From Cohnella rhizoplanae (GTDB lineage: Bacteria > Bacillota > Bacilli > Paenibacillales > Paenibacillaceae), in contig NZ_CAOJCN010000001.1 of assembly GCF_948329515.1 (NCBI RefSeq), positions 310,001-374,000 on the forward strand: a DNA stretch of 64,000 nucleotides, given 5' to 3'. Within the stretch, counting starts at the first letter, position 1, and each line of letters starts with the position of its first letter. Below, one piece after another: positions 9,629-18,147 of the stretch. Below the pieces are notes generated by a model. The model had not been told where the DNA came from. It did no database searches and saw only the letters and a list, made by a program, of their open reading frames with translations. A program made the translations under genes and the position numbers.

Positions 9629-10888
9629 TTGGACAAACTGGTGATTGAAGGCGGCAGACCGCTTTCGGGCACCATCCGCATCCATGGAGCCAAGAACGCC
9701 GCTCTGCCGATCCTGGCCGCGACGCTGCTCGCGCAGGAACCGGTAACTCTTCGCAACATACCGAAGCTGCTGGATATCGAAGTCATGCTGGACATCATGA
9801 AGGATCTCGGATGCATCGTTCGGCGGGACGGGGACGCGGTGACGATCGACGGAACCGTAGCCGATTCGTCGCACGTGCCCGAACGTTTGATGCGCTTGAT
9901 GCGTTCCTCCGTTTTTCTGATGGGACCCCTGCTCGCCAGGTTCGGCGAGGTGCAGGTGTACCAGCCGGGAGGCTGCGCGATCGGGGAGCGCAAGATCGAT
10001 CTGCATCTGCGCGGCCTCGCCGCGCTCGGCGCGGACATTGAAGAGACCGGCAGCCGGATCGTATGCCGGGCGCCCCGCCTGTCCGGCGCGGAGATCAGTC
10101 TGGACTTCCCAAGCGTCGGCGCCACCGAGAACATCATGATGGCGGCAGTCATGGCGGAAGGACGCACGACGATCATCGGCGCGGCCAGAGAACCGGAGAT
10201 CCAGGATCTGCAGAAATTTCTGAACGCCATCGGCGCCAAGGTGCGCGGAGCCGGTACCGACACGATCACGGTCGACGGCGTCGACAGCCTGGGCGGCTGC
10301 GAGTTCGAGATCATCCCCGATCGGATCGTGACGGGCACTGCGATGGTCGCCGCGGCGGCGACCCGCGGCGAGGTGACGCTCGAAGGCGCGGCTTCCGCCC
10401 ATCTTACTTCGTTAATCCACGTCATGCGGCGCGCCGGTGTTCACATCGAGACCGGGGATGGTATAATAAGAGTCGGCGCCAAGGGCCGGCCGCGAGCGGT
10501 CGACCGCATCGTGACTTCGCCTTATCCCGCCTTTCCGACCGACATGCAGGCGCAGCTCATGGTGCTTCTGTCTCTGGCGGGCGGCGTCAGCGTGATTAAG
10601 GAGACGGTGTTCGAAGGCCGCTTCAAGCATGTAGACGAATTATGCCGCATGGGCGCGGATATCCGCATCGATCTGAATTCCGCGATCGTCCGGGGCGTTC
10701 CCAGGCTGTACGGGACGACGGTCGAGGCCACGGACCTGCGGGCCGGCGCCGCGCTGGTCATCGCCGGACTCGCCGCGCAGGGCAGGACGATCGTCGAGAA
10801 CGTTCATCATATCGATCGCGGCTATGACGAGATCGAGCGGATGTTCGCCGGCTTGGGGGGCGACATCTCGCGGGTCTCGATCGGCTAG
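9629..10888 (+). CDS. murA: UDP-N-acetylglucosamine 1-carboxyvinyltransferase
   Basis: MurA starts peptidoglycan synthesis by moving enolpyruvate from PEP to UDP-GlcNAc. The 419 residues match the family length. The catalytic loop cysteine is present at residue 116 in QPGGCAIGERKIDLH, so the protein should be sensitive to fosfomycin. AKNAALPILAATLLA is the N-terminal substrate segment. The start is TTG 9629, 5 nt after GGAGGTGA (9616-9623); a GTG at 9620 is inside that site. Its place between murB and divIB differs from B. subtilis, where murAA is elsewhere. Whether a second murA copy exists cannot be judged from this window. Confidence 0.94.
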   Translation: MDKLVIEGGRPLSGTIRIHGAKNAALPILAATLLAQEPVTLRNIPKLLDIEVMLDIMKDLGCIVRRDGDAVTIDGTVADSSHVPERLMRLMRSSVFLMGPLLARFGEVQVYQPGGCAIGERKIDLHLRGLAALGADIEETGSRIVCRAPRLSGAEISLDFPSVGATENIMMAAVMAEGRTTIIGAAREPEIQDLQKFLNAIGAKVRGAGTDTITVDGVDSLGGCEFEIIPDRIVTGTAMVAAAATRGEVTLEGAASAHLTSLIHVMRRAGVHIETGDGIIRVGAKGRPRAVDRIVTSPYPAFPTDMQAQLMVLLSLAGGVSVIKETVFEGRFKHVDELCRMGADIRIDLNSAIVRGVPRLYGTTVEATDLRAGAALVIAGLAAQGRTIVENVHHIDRGYDEIERMFAGLGGDISRVSIG

Positions 10889-10917
10889 CGCGTAGTGAAG
10901 CATAGTTCGGCCGGGAG

Positions 10918-10940
10918 GGATAAGCGTCATCCGCTTATCC
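10918..10940. repeat. Inverted repeat in the murA-divIB gap
   Basis: GGATAAGCG (10918-10926) pairs perfectly with CGCTTATCC (10932-10940) around a 5-nt loop. No T-run follows, so it is unlikely to be a terminator. It could be an operator or an mRNA processing or stability element. The rest of the 175-bp gap is GC-rich without clear signals. Confidence 0.4.
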
Positions 10941-11063
10941 GCTTCCGGGCCCGCGGGGAGCCCTGGCGGTTCCCTCGATCGGCCGCCCGGCGGGGCCTTC
11001 TTGCTTTTCGGATAGGGGACAAGCTACGCGCTACCGCCGGCTGTCGAGAGGAGAGCACGCAAG

Positions 11064-11822
11064 ATGATAGAGCGAATTCCCGCGCTGCCGCGGGAACAGA
11101 CGGCGGCGAAGCGACGCGGCGGCAAGCTGCTGTGGATCGTGATTGCCTTGTTCGTCGCCGTGCTGGTCGTATTGTTTTTCAGATCCTCTCTTTCCCGTAT
11201 CAGCGTGATAGAGATTCATGGCTTGACTTATTTGAACCAAGATCAGGTGAAGGCCGAGCTAGGCGTCGGCATCGGCGACTCTTTTTTTATGCCTGCTTCG
11301 GACAAGCTGGCGCAGCGGGCCGAGCGGCTGCCGCAGATCCGGGACGTGCGGGTCGTTAAGCACTTTCCGGGCAAGCTGGACGTCACGGTGAAGGAATATC
11401 CGTCCGTGGCGCTCGAGCTGGACGGCAAGGGCGTCTTGTCCGTCGTCCTGGCCAACGGCTACGCCGTCCAGCCGCCCGCGAGCAGCGCGCTTCCCGCCAA
11501 GCCCGTGCTCACCGGCTGGGCCAAGGACGATCCGCAGCGAGCGGCCTTGTGCCTGGCGCTCGGCGGACTGTCCGCGGAGGGACTGTCCGACTTCTCCGAG
11601 ATCTCTCCGGATCCTTCCCGCGCATATCCCGACCGGATTCGCATATTCACGCGTTCCGGATTCGACGTTCTGACGACGGTCGGCAAGCTCAAGGACAAGA
11701 TCGCCATCTTGAGCGAGCTCGTGGAGAACCGGGAGCCGGGATCGGTCGTGCTGCTGGATTCGGACACGTACTCGCCTTATTCGGCACAAACGGACCCGGC
11801 AAGCGAAGAAGCAGCCCCGTAA
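11064..11822 (+). CDS. divIB: Cell-division protein DivIB/FtsQ
   Basis: This bitopic division protein has 252 residues. It has a short basic cytoplasmic tail (1-23), one membrane helix (about 24-41, LLWIVIALFVAVLVVLF), and an extracytoplasmic POTRA domain starting near ISVIEIHGLTYLN. The FtsQ-type domain follows (VRVVKHFPGKLDVTVKEY). DivIB/FtsQ joins FtsL/DivIC and helps activate septal wall synthesis. ATG 11064 follows GAGAGGAG. The genes ylxW, ylxX and sbp, which lie between divIB and ftsA in B. subtilis, are absent here. Confidence 0.92.
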   Translation: MIERIPALPREQTAAKRRGGKLLWIVIALFVAVLVVLFFRSSLSRISVIEIHGLTYLNQDQVKAELGVGIGDSFFMPASDKLAQRAERLPQIRDVRVVKHFPGKLDVTVKEYPSVALELDGKGVLSVVLANGYAVQPPASSALPAKPVLTGWAKDDPQRAALCLALGGLSAEGLSDFSEISPDPSRAYPDRIRIFTRSGFDVLTTVGKLKDKIAILSELVENREPGSVVLLDSDTYSPYSAQTDPASEEAAP

Positions 11823-11960
11823 CTTAAGGAAATGGACTCTACTCAACCGCGCGGATTAATGCTAGAATTTTATCTATGCGCTTATCGCTTCATAGGGAGT
11901 CGAGGGCATTCCGCCCGGCTCCGTTCCCAGAAAGAGGGAAGTAATTTTTTTGTTGAAAAA

Positions 11961-11987
11961 AGAGGGAAATTCCCGATTGCGTTGAAT
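11961..11987 (+). promoter_or_regulatory. Candidate sigma-H-type promoter upstream of ftsAZ
   Basis: The gap 11823-12142 (320 bp) holds the ftsAZ control region and no gene. AGAGGGAAA (11961-11969) and GTTGAAT (11981-11987), 11 bp apart, resemble the sigma-H pattern RnAGGAwWW-N11/12-RnnGAAT with one mismatch in the -35. B. subtilis ftsAZ is known to have a sigma-H promoter (P2) that raises FtsZ at the onset of sporulation. An extended -10 (TGCTAGAAT, 11860-11868) without a clear -35 may mark a vegetative promoter. Neither is verified. Confidence 0.45.
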
Positions 11988-12142
11988 AACTACTGAATGC
12001 GTACCAGTTTGGCTTCGTTCGGAAACCCCTGAACTTTCCCATTTTTCCGCAACGGATTTCAAATAAGCCGCGACCTTATCGGACGAGCGGCATGATTGTC
12101 CGGTTTATTGTTTTTGTATGCATTTACGGGAGGTGCCACCGG

Positions 12143-13387
12143 TTGAGCAGCAACGACCTCATCGTCAGTCTGGACATCGGAACCTCTAAGGTTCGGGTGA
12201 TTATCGGAGAAATAAGCAACGGAGCCATCAACATCATCGGCGTCGGATCGGCGGATTCCGATGGCATCCGCAAAGGCGCGATCGTCGATATCGACCAGAC
12301 GGTTCAATCCATTCGCAACGCCGTCGACCACGCCGAACGCATGGTCGGCATTACCATCGGCGAAGTATACGTCGGCATCGCGGGCAACCATATCGCGCTG
12401 CAGAGCAATCACGGCGTCGTAGCCGTATCCAACGAAGACCGCGAGATCGGGGAAGACGACATCGAACGCGTCCTCCAAGCGGCCAAGGTCGTGGCCCTTC
12501 CGCCGGAACGCGAGATTATCGGCCTGTTGCCCAAGCAATTTCTCGTGGACGGCCTGGCCGGCATTCAGGACCCCCGCGGCATGATCGGCGTCCGCCTCGA
12601 GGTCGAATGCACGATCATCACCGGCACGAAGGCCGCCGTACATAACCTTATGCGCTGCGTAGAAAAAGCGGGTCTCCGCATCTCCGGCATCGTGCTGATG
12701 TCGCTGGCTTCCGGGATGATGGCGCTCACCAAGGACGAGAAGCAAATGGGCACCGTCCTCGCGGACATCGGCGCCGGTTCGACCACGATCGCCGTGTTCG
12801 AGGGCGGCAGTCTCGCGGCGGTGTCCACGCTTCCGATCGGCGGCGACTACGTGACCAGCGACATCTGCTACGGCCTGAAGACGCAGACCGAGCACGCGGA
12901 GAAGATCAAGCTGAAGTACGGATGCGCCCGCCAGGACGAAGCGGCCGAAGACGTCCGCTTCAAGGTGATGCGCGTCGGCAGCAACGTGGAGAAGGAATTT
13001 TCCCAGGTGGACCTCGCCAACATCATCGAGCCCCGCATGCAGGAGATTTTCCATATGATCCGACAGGAGGTCAAGCGCCTCGGCTATCTCGACAAACTCA
13101 ACGGCTACGTGCTGACCGGAGGATCCGTATCCATGCCTAGCGTGCTGTCCCTCGCCCAGATCGAGCTGGAAGCGAGCGTCCGCATCGCGGTGCCCGATTT
13201 CATCGGCGTGCGGGACCCCGCTTACAGCAGCGGCGTCGGAATGATACAATATGTAATGAAATACGTACGTACCCGGGGGACGCCGCCCGCGAAGCGGCCT
13301 GCGAAGAGCAAGGCTGCGGCCAGCGCGCCTGCCGGCAAGACCGGCGTCATGGAATGGTTTAAGAATATGTTCAAAGAATTCATATGA
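12143..13387 (+). CDS. ftsA: Cell-division protein FtsA
   Basis: FtsA is the actin-like ATPase that anchors FtsZ filaments to the membrane. The protein has 414 residues from TTG 12143, 7 nt after GGGAGGTG (12128-12135). The longer frame from ATG 12092 would add 17 residues without homology, so it is not used. The start of the actin fold is seen in DLIVSLDIGTSKVRVIIGE, and a phosphate motif is seen in LADIGAGSTTIAVFE. The C-terminus ends with the basic, hydrophobic GVMEWFKNMFKEFI, a typical amphipathic membrane-targeting helix. ftsZ follows after 49 bp. Confidence 0.96.
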   Translation: MSSNDLIVSLDIGTSKVRVIIGEISNGAINIIGVGSADSDGIRKGAIVDIDQTVQSIRNAVDHAERMVGITIGEVYVGIAGNHIALQSNHGVVAVSNEDREIGEDDIERVLQAAKVVALPPEREIIGLLPKQFLVDGLAGIQDPRGMIGVRLEVECTIITGTKAAVHNLMRCVEKAGLRISGIVLMSLASGMMALTKDEKQMGTVLADIGAGSTTIAVFEGGSLAAVSTLPIGGDYVTSDICYGLKTQTEHAEKIKLKYGCARQDEAAEDVRFKVMRVGSNVEKEFSQVDLANIIEPRMQEIFHMIRQEVKRLGYLDKLNGYVLTGGSVSMPSVLSLAQIELEASVRIAVPDFIGVRDPAYSSGVGMIQYVMKYVRTRGTPPAKRPAKSKAAASAPAGKTGVMEWFKNMFKEFI

Positions 13388-13436
13388 GCCGCCACTGACG
13401 AAGATTCACCAGCGAAGCGAGGAGGAATATTGAAAT

Positions 13437-14570
13437 ATGTTGGAATTCGATTTTGAAATGGAACCGCTCGCGAAAATTAAAGTCATCGGGGTCGGTGGCG
13501 GAGGCAGCAACGCAGTAAACCGCATGATCGAGAACGGGGTCAAGGGCGTCGAGTTTATTACCGTCAATACCGACGCGCAGGCGCTCCATCTGACCAAGTC
13601 CGAGCAGAAGCTTCAGATCGGGGACAAGCTCACCCGCGGCCTTGGCGCAGGCGCGAACCCCGACGTCGGCAAAAAAGCGGCCGAGGAATCCCGCGACGGC
13701 ATCATGAACACGCTCAAAGGCGCGGATATGGTATTCGTCACGGCCGGCATGGGCGGCGGCACGGGCACGGGCGCGGCGCCGGTCATCGCGGAGCTTGCCA
13801 AGGAATGCGGCGCGCTTACGGTCGGCGTCGTTACGCGGCCGTTCACGTTCGAAGGCCGCAAGCGCTCCGGTCAAGCCGAGCTCGGCATCGAGGCGCTGAA
13901 GGAAAAGGTCGATACGCTGATCGTCATCCCGAATGACCGTCTGCTCGAGATCGTCGACAAGAAGACGCCGATGATGGAGGCGTTTCGCGAAGCGGATAAT
14001 GTCCTTCGCCAGGCGGTTCAAGGCATCTCCGACCTCATTGCCGTACCGGGACTCATCAATCTTGACTTTGCCGACGTGAAGACGATCATGACGGAACGCG
14101 GATCCGCGTTGATGGGAATCGGCGTCGCTTCCGGCGAGAACCGCGCGATGGACGCGGCCCGCAAGGCGATCATGAGCCCGCTGCTCGAGACTTCGATCGA
14201 AGGCGCCCGCGGCATTATCATGAACATCACGGGCGGCTCCAATCTGTCGCTCTTCGAAGTCAACGAAGCGGCGGAGATCGTCATCTCCGCTTCCGATCCC
14301 GAAGTGAACATGATCTTCGGCGCGAGCATCGACGACAGCATGAAGGACGATATCAAGGTCACCGTCATCGCGACGGGCTTTGAGCACAAAGGTCCGGTAC
14401 GCCGGCCGATGACGTCCTCCTCGCCGCAGGCCAATCCTGCCTCGCAGAGCGAGCACCCGGATGCGCGCACGGGCAACCACAACTTGCGTCCGTTCGGCGG
14501 CGGAACCGCCTCCGGCGAGCAATTGGACATTCCGGCGTTTTTGCGGAACCGCCCTCGCGGCGATCGCTAA
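13437..14570 (+). CDS. ftsZ: Cell-division GTPase FtsZ
   Basis: FtsZ is the tubulin-like GTPase that forms the Z ring. The 377 residues contain the tubulin signature GGGTGTG at 106-112, the early loop [13 protein letters not shown], and the synergy-loop motif [12 protein letters not shown] variable linker follows the globular part. The last residues, [10 protein letters not shown] plus a basic tail, form the conserved C-terminal peptide that binds FtsA, SepF and other partners; SepF is encoded about 6 kb downstream. ATG 13437 is 10 nt after GGAGGA (13421-13426). Confidence 0.98.
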   Translation: MLEFDFEMEPLAKIKVIGVGGGGSNAVNRMIENGVKGVEFITVNTDAQALHLTKSEQKLQIGDKLTRGLGAGANPDVGKKAAEESRDGIMNTLKGADMVFVTAGMGGGTGTGAAPVIAELAKECGALTVGVVTRPFTFEGRKRSGQAELGIEALKEKVDTLIVIPNDRLLEIVDKKTPMMEAFREADNVLRQAVQGISDLIAVPGLINLDFADVKTIMTERGSALMGIGVASGENRAMDAARKAIMSPLLETSIEGARGIIMNITGGSNLSLFEVNEAAEIVISASDPEVNMIFGASIDDSMKDDIKVTVIATGFEHKGPVRRPMTSSSPQANPASQSEHPDARTGNHNLRPFGGGTASGEQLDIPAFLRNRPRGDR

Positions 14571-14628
14571 ACGAACCGGATCGTCGACTAGCGACGAACG
14601 AAATTTTACAGCTGCATTATCCCATGTC

Positions 14629-14662
14629 GAGGACCGGCTACCTATGCGGTCCTCTTTTTTTT
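14629..14662 (+). terminator. Rho-independent terminator after ftsZ
   Basis: GAGGACCG (14629-14636) pairs with CGGTCCTC (14647-14654), followed by eight T. This closes the dcw cluster and argues against the upstream start at 14624 for the next gene. Confidence 0.9.
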
Positions 14663-14743
14663 GACTTCGCCAGGCAGGTAAATGCTGAAGGTTTGTCGAA
14701 CTTTCTGAGCACAGAACAGTCGAAGCCGCACAGGAGGCACGTG

Positions 14744-16054
14744 ATGACCAATCCGTATCGTACTTTTACAACGATGTTAGCCGCGTTTGTGGTTATCTTC
14801 GGAGCGGTTCTGTCATTCGTATCCTACTGGTTTGTATCGCATGAACTGATCCGAGAGACCAGCGGCATGACGCGCAATGCGGTCGTGAAGTACATAGCGG
14901 GATTGCCGGAAACCGAGCGCTTATTCAGGCAGTCGGCCACCCCGGATACGGAACCGGGACAGGGAAACGCCATAGGCGCGGACGAGGCGGGTTTAAACGA
15001 TGATATGCATGACTCCTTCGATCCCTACGGCATTCGCGACGTACGCATCCTGAATCGCGACGGCGAGGTCCGCTTCAGCTATGACGCCGCGAATATCAAT
15101 AGCGCATTGACGGGGAGAGAGCGCGAGAGGTTCGACCGGGTGATGGATTCGGGCCGGATGCTCACGCAAAAAAAGGCGTCGGATTTGAACCTCTGGATTC
15201 CGGTCTCGAACGCGCAAGGATCGTTGGTTGGCGTCGTCGAAGTATCCAAGGACTGGTCTTCTCAGAGCGCGAAGATATTCAACATAAGCATGACAATCGT
15301 CCTGTTTATGGCCGTTGGCATGCTGCTGCTGTTTTTCGGTCTCCGGCAGATTTTTCTGCGATCGTCCCGGGTTATCGAGCGTCAGAATAAAGAGCTTAGC
15401 GACATGTTGGAACGGGTGCATCGCACATACGACGAGTCCTTGCAGGCGCTGAGCAGCGCCCTGGACAATAGGGATAACGAAACGCAAGGGCACTCGCTCC
15501 GCGTAACCGCCTATTCCTGGCTGCTGGCTAGGCAGATGGGCATTGAAGGAGAGGAGCTGGAGATGCTGTACCGGGGCGCGCTGCTGCACGATGTCGGCAA
15601 GATCGGCATCCCCGACTCGATTCTGCTCAAGGACGGACCGCTTGACGAGATGGAATGGGCCATCATGCGCACCCACGTGAACATGGGCGTCCGGATGCTG
15701 GCGCATATCGAATTTTTGAGACCGTCTCTCGACGTCGTCCGCTGCCACCACGAGCGATGGGACGGGATGGGATATCCGGAAGGACTGCAGGGAGAGCAGA
15801 TTCCATTATCCGCAAGAATCTTCGCCGTGTGCGACACGTACGACGCCATTACTTCCGATCGCCCGTACCGCGCCTCCAAATCCCACGACGCCGCGGTGGC
15901 GGAGCTGCGCCGATTCGCCGGCACGCAGTTTTGTCCGGCGGTCGTCGACGCCTTCCTGAAGCTGCCGGCCGACACGCTCGAACGGGTGCGCGATATGTCC
16001 AAGCAGGACATTCAATTCTTATCGATGGACGAGTTCCTCCCGAGAGTGGTCTAA
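14744..16054 (+). CDS. Membrane-bound HD-GYP domain protein (putative c-di-GMP phosphodiesterase)
   Basis: The 436-residue protein has an N-terminal membrane helix (about 9-31), an extracytoplasmic region of about 150 residues that may sense a signal, a second helix (about 181-202), and a cytoplasmic HD-GYP domain. The metal and catalytic motifs are complete: LHDVGKIGIPD at 281-291 and HHERWDGMGYP at 335-345. HD-GYP proteins with this set usually hydrolyse c-di-GMP. The start is ATG 14744, 6 nt after AGGAGG (14732-14737). It has its own terminator and stands between ftsZ and spoIIGA, a place not held by such a gene in B. subtilis. Activity and ligand are not known. Confidence 0.85.
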   Translation: MTNPYRTFTTMLAAFVVIFGAVLSFVSYWFVSHELIRETSGMTRNAVVKYIAGLPETERLFRQSATPDTEPGQGNAIGADEAGLNDDMHDSFDPYGIRDVRILNRDGEVRFSYDAANINSALTGRERERFDRVMDSGRMLTQKKASDLNLWIPVSNAQGSLVGVVEVSKDWSSQSAKIFNISMTIVLFMAVGMLLLFFGLRQIFLRSSRVIERQNKELSDMLERVHRTYDESLQALSSALDNRDNETQGHSLRVTAYSWLLARQMGIEGEELEMLYRGALLHDVGKIGIPDSILLKDGPLDEMEWAIMRTHVNMGVRMLAHIEFLRPSLDVVRCHHERWDGMGYPEGLQGEQIPLSARIFAVCDTYDAITSDRPYRASKSHDAAVAELRRFAGTQFCPAVVDAFLKLPADTLERVRDMSKQDIQFLSMDEFLPRVV

Positions 16055-16099
16055 GAGGCAGTCGTCCCTTCAGACTCCTGATAGAATTCCATATACAAC

Positions 16100-16125
16100 G
16101 CCTTCGTTTAACGCGAAGGCTTTTT
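16100..16125 (+). terminator. Rho-independent terminator after the HD-GYP gene
   Basis: GCCTTCG (16100-16106) and CGAAGGC (16114-16120) form a 7-bp stem with a 7-nt loop, followed by five T. Confidence 0.8.
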
Positions 16126-16216
16126 CATTTGCCGGGGAACATTGCTCTTCCTTCACCCGGCACGAACGGCCTGGCGCCGTTTTTTTAGCCGTTCTACGAT
16201 GCGAAACGACCATTCG

Positions 16217-16283
16217 CTCGACAAAAAAACAGCCGTACCTGCGGCGAGTTTAGACAGACACCTCGCAGGCGCGCGCTTATACT
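16217..16283 (+). promoter_or_regulatory. spoIIG-type promoter with Spo0A-like boxes
   Basis: TAGACA (16251-16256) and TATACT (16278-16283) are each one base from the sigma-A consensus but lie 21 bp apart, four more than normal. The spoIIG promoter of B. subtilis is known for such an overlong spacer (22 bp) and needs Spo0A~P. Two 6/7 matches to the 0A box (TGTCGAA, on the other strand) are present: CTCGACA (16217-16223) and TTAGACA (16250-16256). The second overlaps the -35. Prediction from pattern and context. Confidence 0.65.
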
Positions 16284-16351
16284 GAGAGCAATCCATTCCG
16301 TCCGCAGGACAAACGTAAGTTGATGGGTTTGCAAGGAAGGAAGGGACGCGG

Positions 16352-17323
16352 ATGACGGTATATGTGGACCTTGTTTTTTTGTCCAACTTGACGATCGATG
16401 CGTCCATTCTGTTGACGACGGCGAAGGTAAGGCATCTCCGTCCGCCGAGAAGGCGGGTTGCGCTGTCCGCGAGCGTCGGGGCGCTTTACGCGGCGGCGAT
16501 GTTCGTGACGTCCGTACCTTATCTGTATTCGCTTGGCGTCAAACTCATGATTTCCGCGCTCATGGTTTTTCTCGCGTTCGGCTACGGGGGACCGCTCAAG
16601 TTCGCCAGGACAATGGGATCTTTCTATCTGGTGAACTTTGCGACGTTAGGCGCCGTGATCGGCGTTTCCTCGCTGGTCAAATGGTCCGGCTCGCCATGGC
16701 GGGGAATCGCCTTCACGAGCGACGGCGGGATGATCCTGTCGTTCGACGTACAGGCCGTCATGCTGGCGATCACGATGGGCGTGGCGATCTGGCTGTACCG
16801 GACCGAGGCGGGGAGCAGGGAGAGCAGGAAGAGGCTTGAGGCGCTTGTGGTCGATGTCGTCATCCGCATCGGCGATCGGGAATGGTCCTGCAGAGGGCTC
16901 GTGGACACGGGTAACCGCCTCTACGACCCTCTCACCCGCATACCGGTCATGATCGTAGAGGCGGCGCTCTGGCGCGACGAACTGCCGGAAGGCTGGGCGG
17001 ACCGCCTGAAGACGGAGTCCGCCGATCGGCTGATCGGCGAACTGGACGATGCGGATGGCGGCCTGCCGGCTCTCCGGGACAGGTATCGACTGGTTCCGTA
17101 CCGGGCGGCCGGAGGGAACTCGAAGCTCATGCTGGCGGTTAAGCCGGACAGCGTCTCGATCGCGGATCCGGCCGGACAGGGCGACGCGTGCGTCCATCGG
17201 CGCGTGCTCGTCGGGCTGGACGGGGGCTCGTTGTCCTCGGAAGGAGCCTACCGTGCGATCGTACATGCCGATCTGACGGTCGCAAGCGTGGAAGTGTCCG
17301 CAACGTCAACCCAGACCGCTTAA
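16352..17323 (+). CDS. spoIIGA: Sporulation sigma-E factor-processing aspartic protease SpoIIGA
   Basis: SpoIIGA is made in the mother cell membrane and cuts the pro-sequence from sigma-E after a signal from the forespore (SpoIIR). The protein has 323 residues. The N-terminal half has about five membrane helices up to residue 150. The C-terminal half is a pepsin-like half-protease with the active-site motif GLVDTGN, with Asp at residue 185. ATG 16352 follows AAGGAAGGGA. sigE starts 15 bp after the stop, the same pairing as in B. subtilis. Confidence 0.95.
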   Translation: MTVYVDLVFLSNLTIDASILLTTAKVRHLRPPRRRVALSASVGALYAAAMFVTSVPYLYSLGVKLMISALMVFLAFGYGGPLKFARTMGSFYLVNFATLGAVIGVSSLVKWSGSPWRGIAFTSDGGMILSFDVQAVMLAITMGVAIWLYRTEAGSRESRKRLEALVVDVVIRIGDREWSCRGLVDTGNRLYDPLTRIPVMIVEAALWRDELPEGWADRLKTESADRLIGELDDADGGLPALRDRYRLVPYRAAGGNSKLMLAVKPDSVSIADPAGQGDACVHRRVLVGLDGGSLSSEGAYRAIVHADLTVASVEVSATSTQTA

Positions 17324-17338
17324 CAGGAGGTTGTGCAA

Positions 17339-18061
17339 GTGCCCGTAAAATTGAAATTGATGTACCAGCTGACGTACTATCGCCTGTTGTTCTGGCTGGG
17401 CTGGAAAAGCGAGGAAGTCTATTACATCGGCGGCAGCGAAGCGCTCCCGCCTCCCCTGACGAGGGAGGAAGAGGAATACCTTCTCGAGCGTCTGCCCTCC
17501 GGCGACGCCGCCATCCGCGCGATGCTGATCGAACGCAATCTGCGGCTTGTGGTCTATATCGCCCGCAAGTTCGAGAATACCGGCATTCATATCGAGGACC
17601 TCGTATCGATAGGCGCGATCGGCTTGATCAAGGCGGTCAACACGTTCGATCCGGAAAAGAAAATCAAGCTCGCCACCTACGCCTCGCGATGCATCGAGAA
17701 CGAGATCTTGATGTACTTGCGGCGCAACAGCAAGACGCGTACCGAGGTGTCCTTCGACGAGCCGCTTAATATCGATTGGGACGGCAACGAGCTGCTGCTG
17801 TCGGACGTGCTCGGAACCGAGAACGATACGATCTACCGGAATATCGAGGAGCAGGTGGACCGCAAGCTATTGCACAAGGCGCTCGACAAGCTGGCGGACC
17901 GCGAACGCACGATCATGGAGCTCCGCTTCGGCCTGGCCGACGGCGAGGAGAAGACGCAAAAAGACGTCGCGGACCTTCTCGGCATCTCTCAATCTTACAT
18001 TTCCAGGCTGGAAAAAAGGATTATCAAGCGCCTCCGCAAGGAGTTCAACAAGATGGTATGA
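17339..18061 (+). CDS. sigE: RNA polymerase sporulation sigma factor SigE (pro-sigma-E)
   Basis: Sigma-E directs early mother-cell transcription. The protein has 240 residues. The first 28 or so form a hydrophobic/basic pro-sequence removed by SpoIIGA, ending near the conserved [15 protein letters not shown]. Region 2 is seen in [18 protein letters not shown] and region 4.2 in [18 protein letters not shown]. The C-terminus (KEFNKMV) is as in B. subtilis SigE as I recall it. GTG 17339 is 8 nt after AGGAGG (17325-17330); an in-frame GTG at 17333 is only 2 nt from it and so is less likely. Confidence 0.96.
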   Translation: MPVKLKLMYQLTYYRLLFWLGWKSEEVYYIGGSEALPPPLTREEEEYLLERLPSGDAAIRAMLIERNLRLVVYIARKFENTGIHIEDLVSIGAIGLIKAVNTFDPEKKIKLATYASRCIENEILMYLRRNSKTRTEVSFDEPLNIDWDGNELLLSDVLGTENDTIYRNIEEQVDRKLLHKALDKLADRERTIMELRFGLADGEEKTQKDVADLLGISQSYISRLEKRIIKRLRKEFNKMV

Positions 18062-18147
18062 CCTCCGCCGGCCGATGAAGCGCGGGGAATAAAAAGCCCA
18101 TCCCAGGAGATACTTTACAGTAATGCTGCTCCCGGGAGGGAAACAAC

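Noticed and set aside
12092..12142. Longer ftsA from ATG 12092
   Set aside because: The added 17 residues are hydrophobic and unlike FtsA; TTG 12143 has GGGAGGTG 7 nt upstream.
14624..14743. Longer start for the HD-GYP gene
   Set aside because: It would begin inside the ftsZ terminator; ATG 14744 has AGGAGG at the right distance.
18062..18147. Sigma-F/sigma-G promoter before sigG
   Set aside because: Expected from B. subtilis, but I could not find a convincing -35/-10 pair in the 86 bp.
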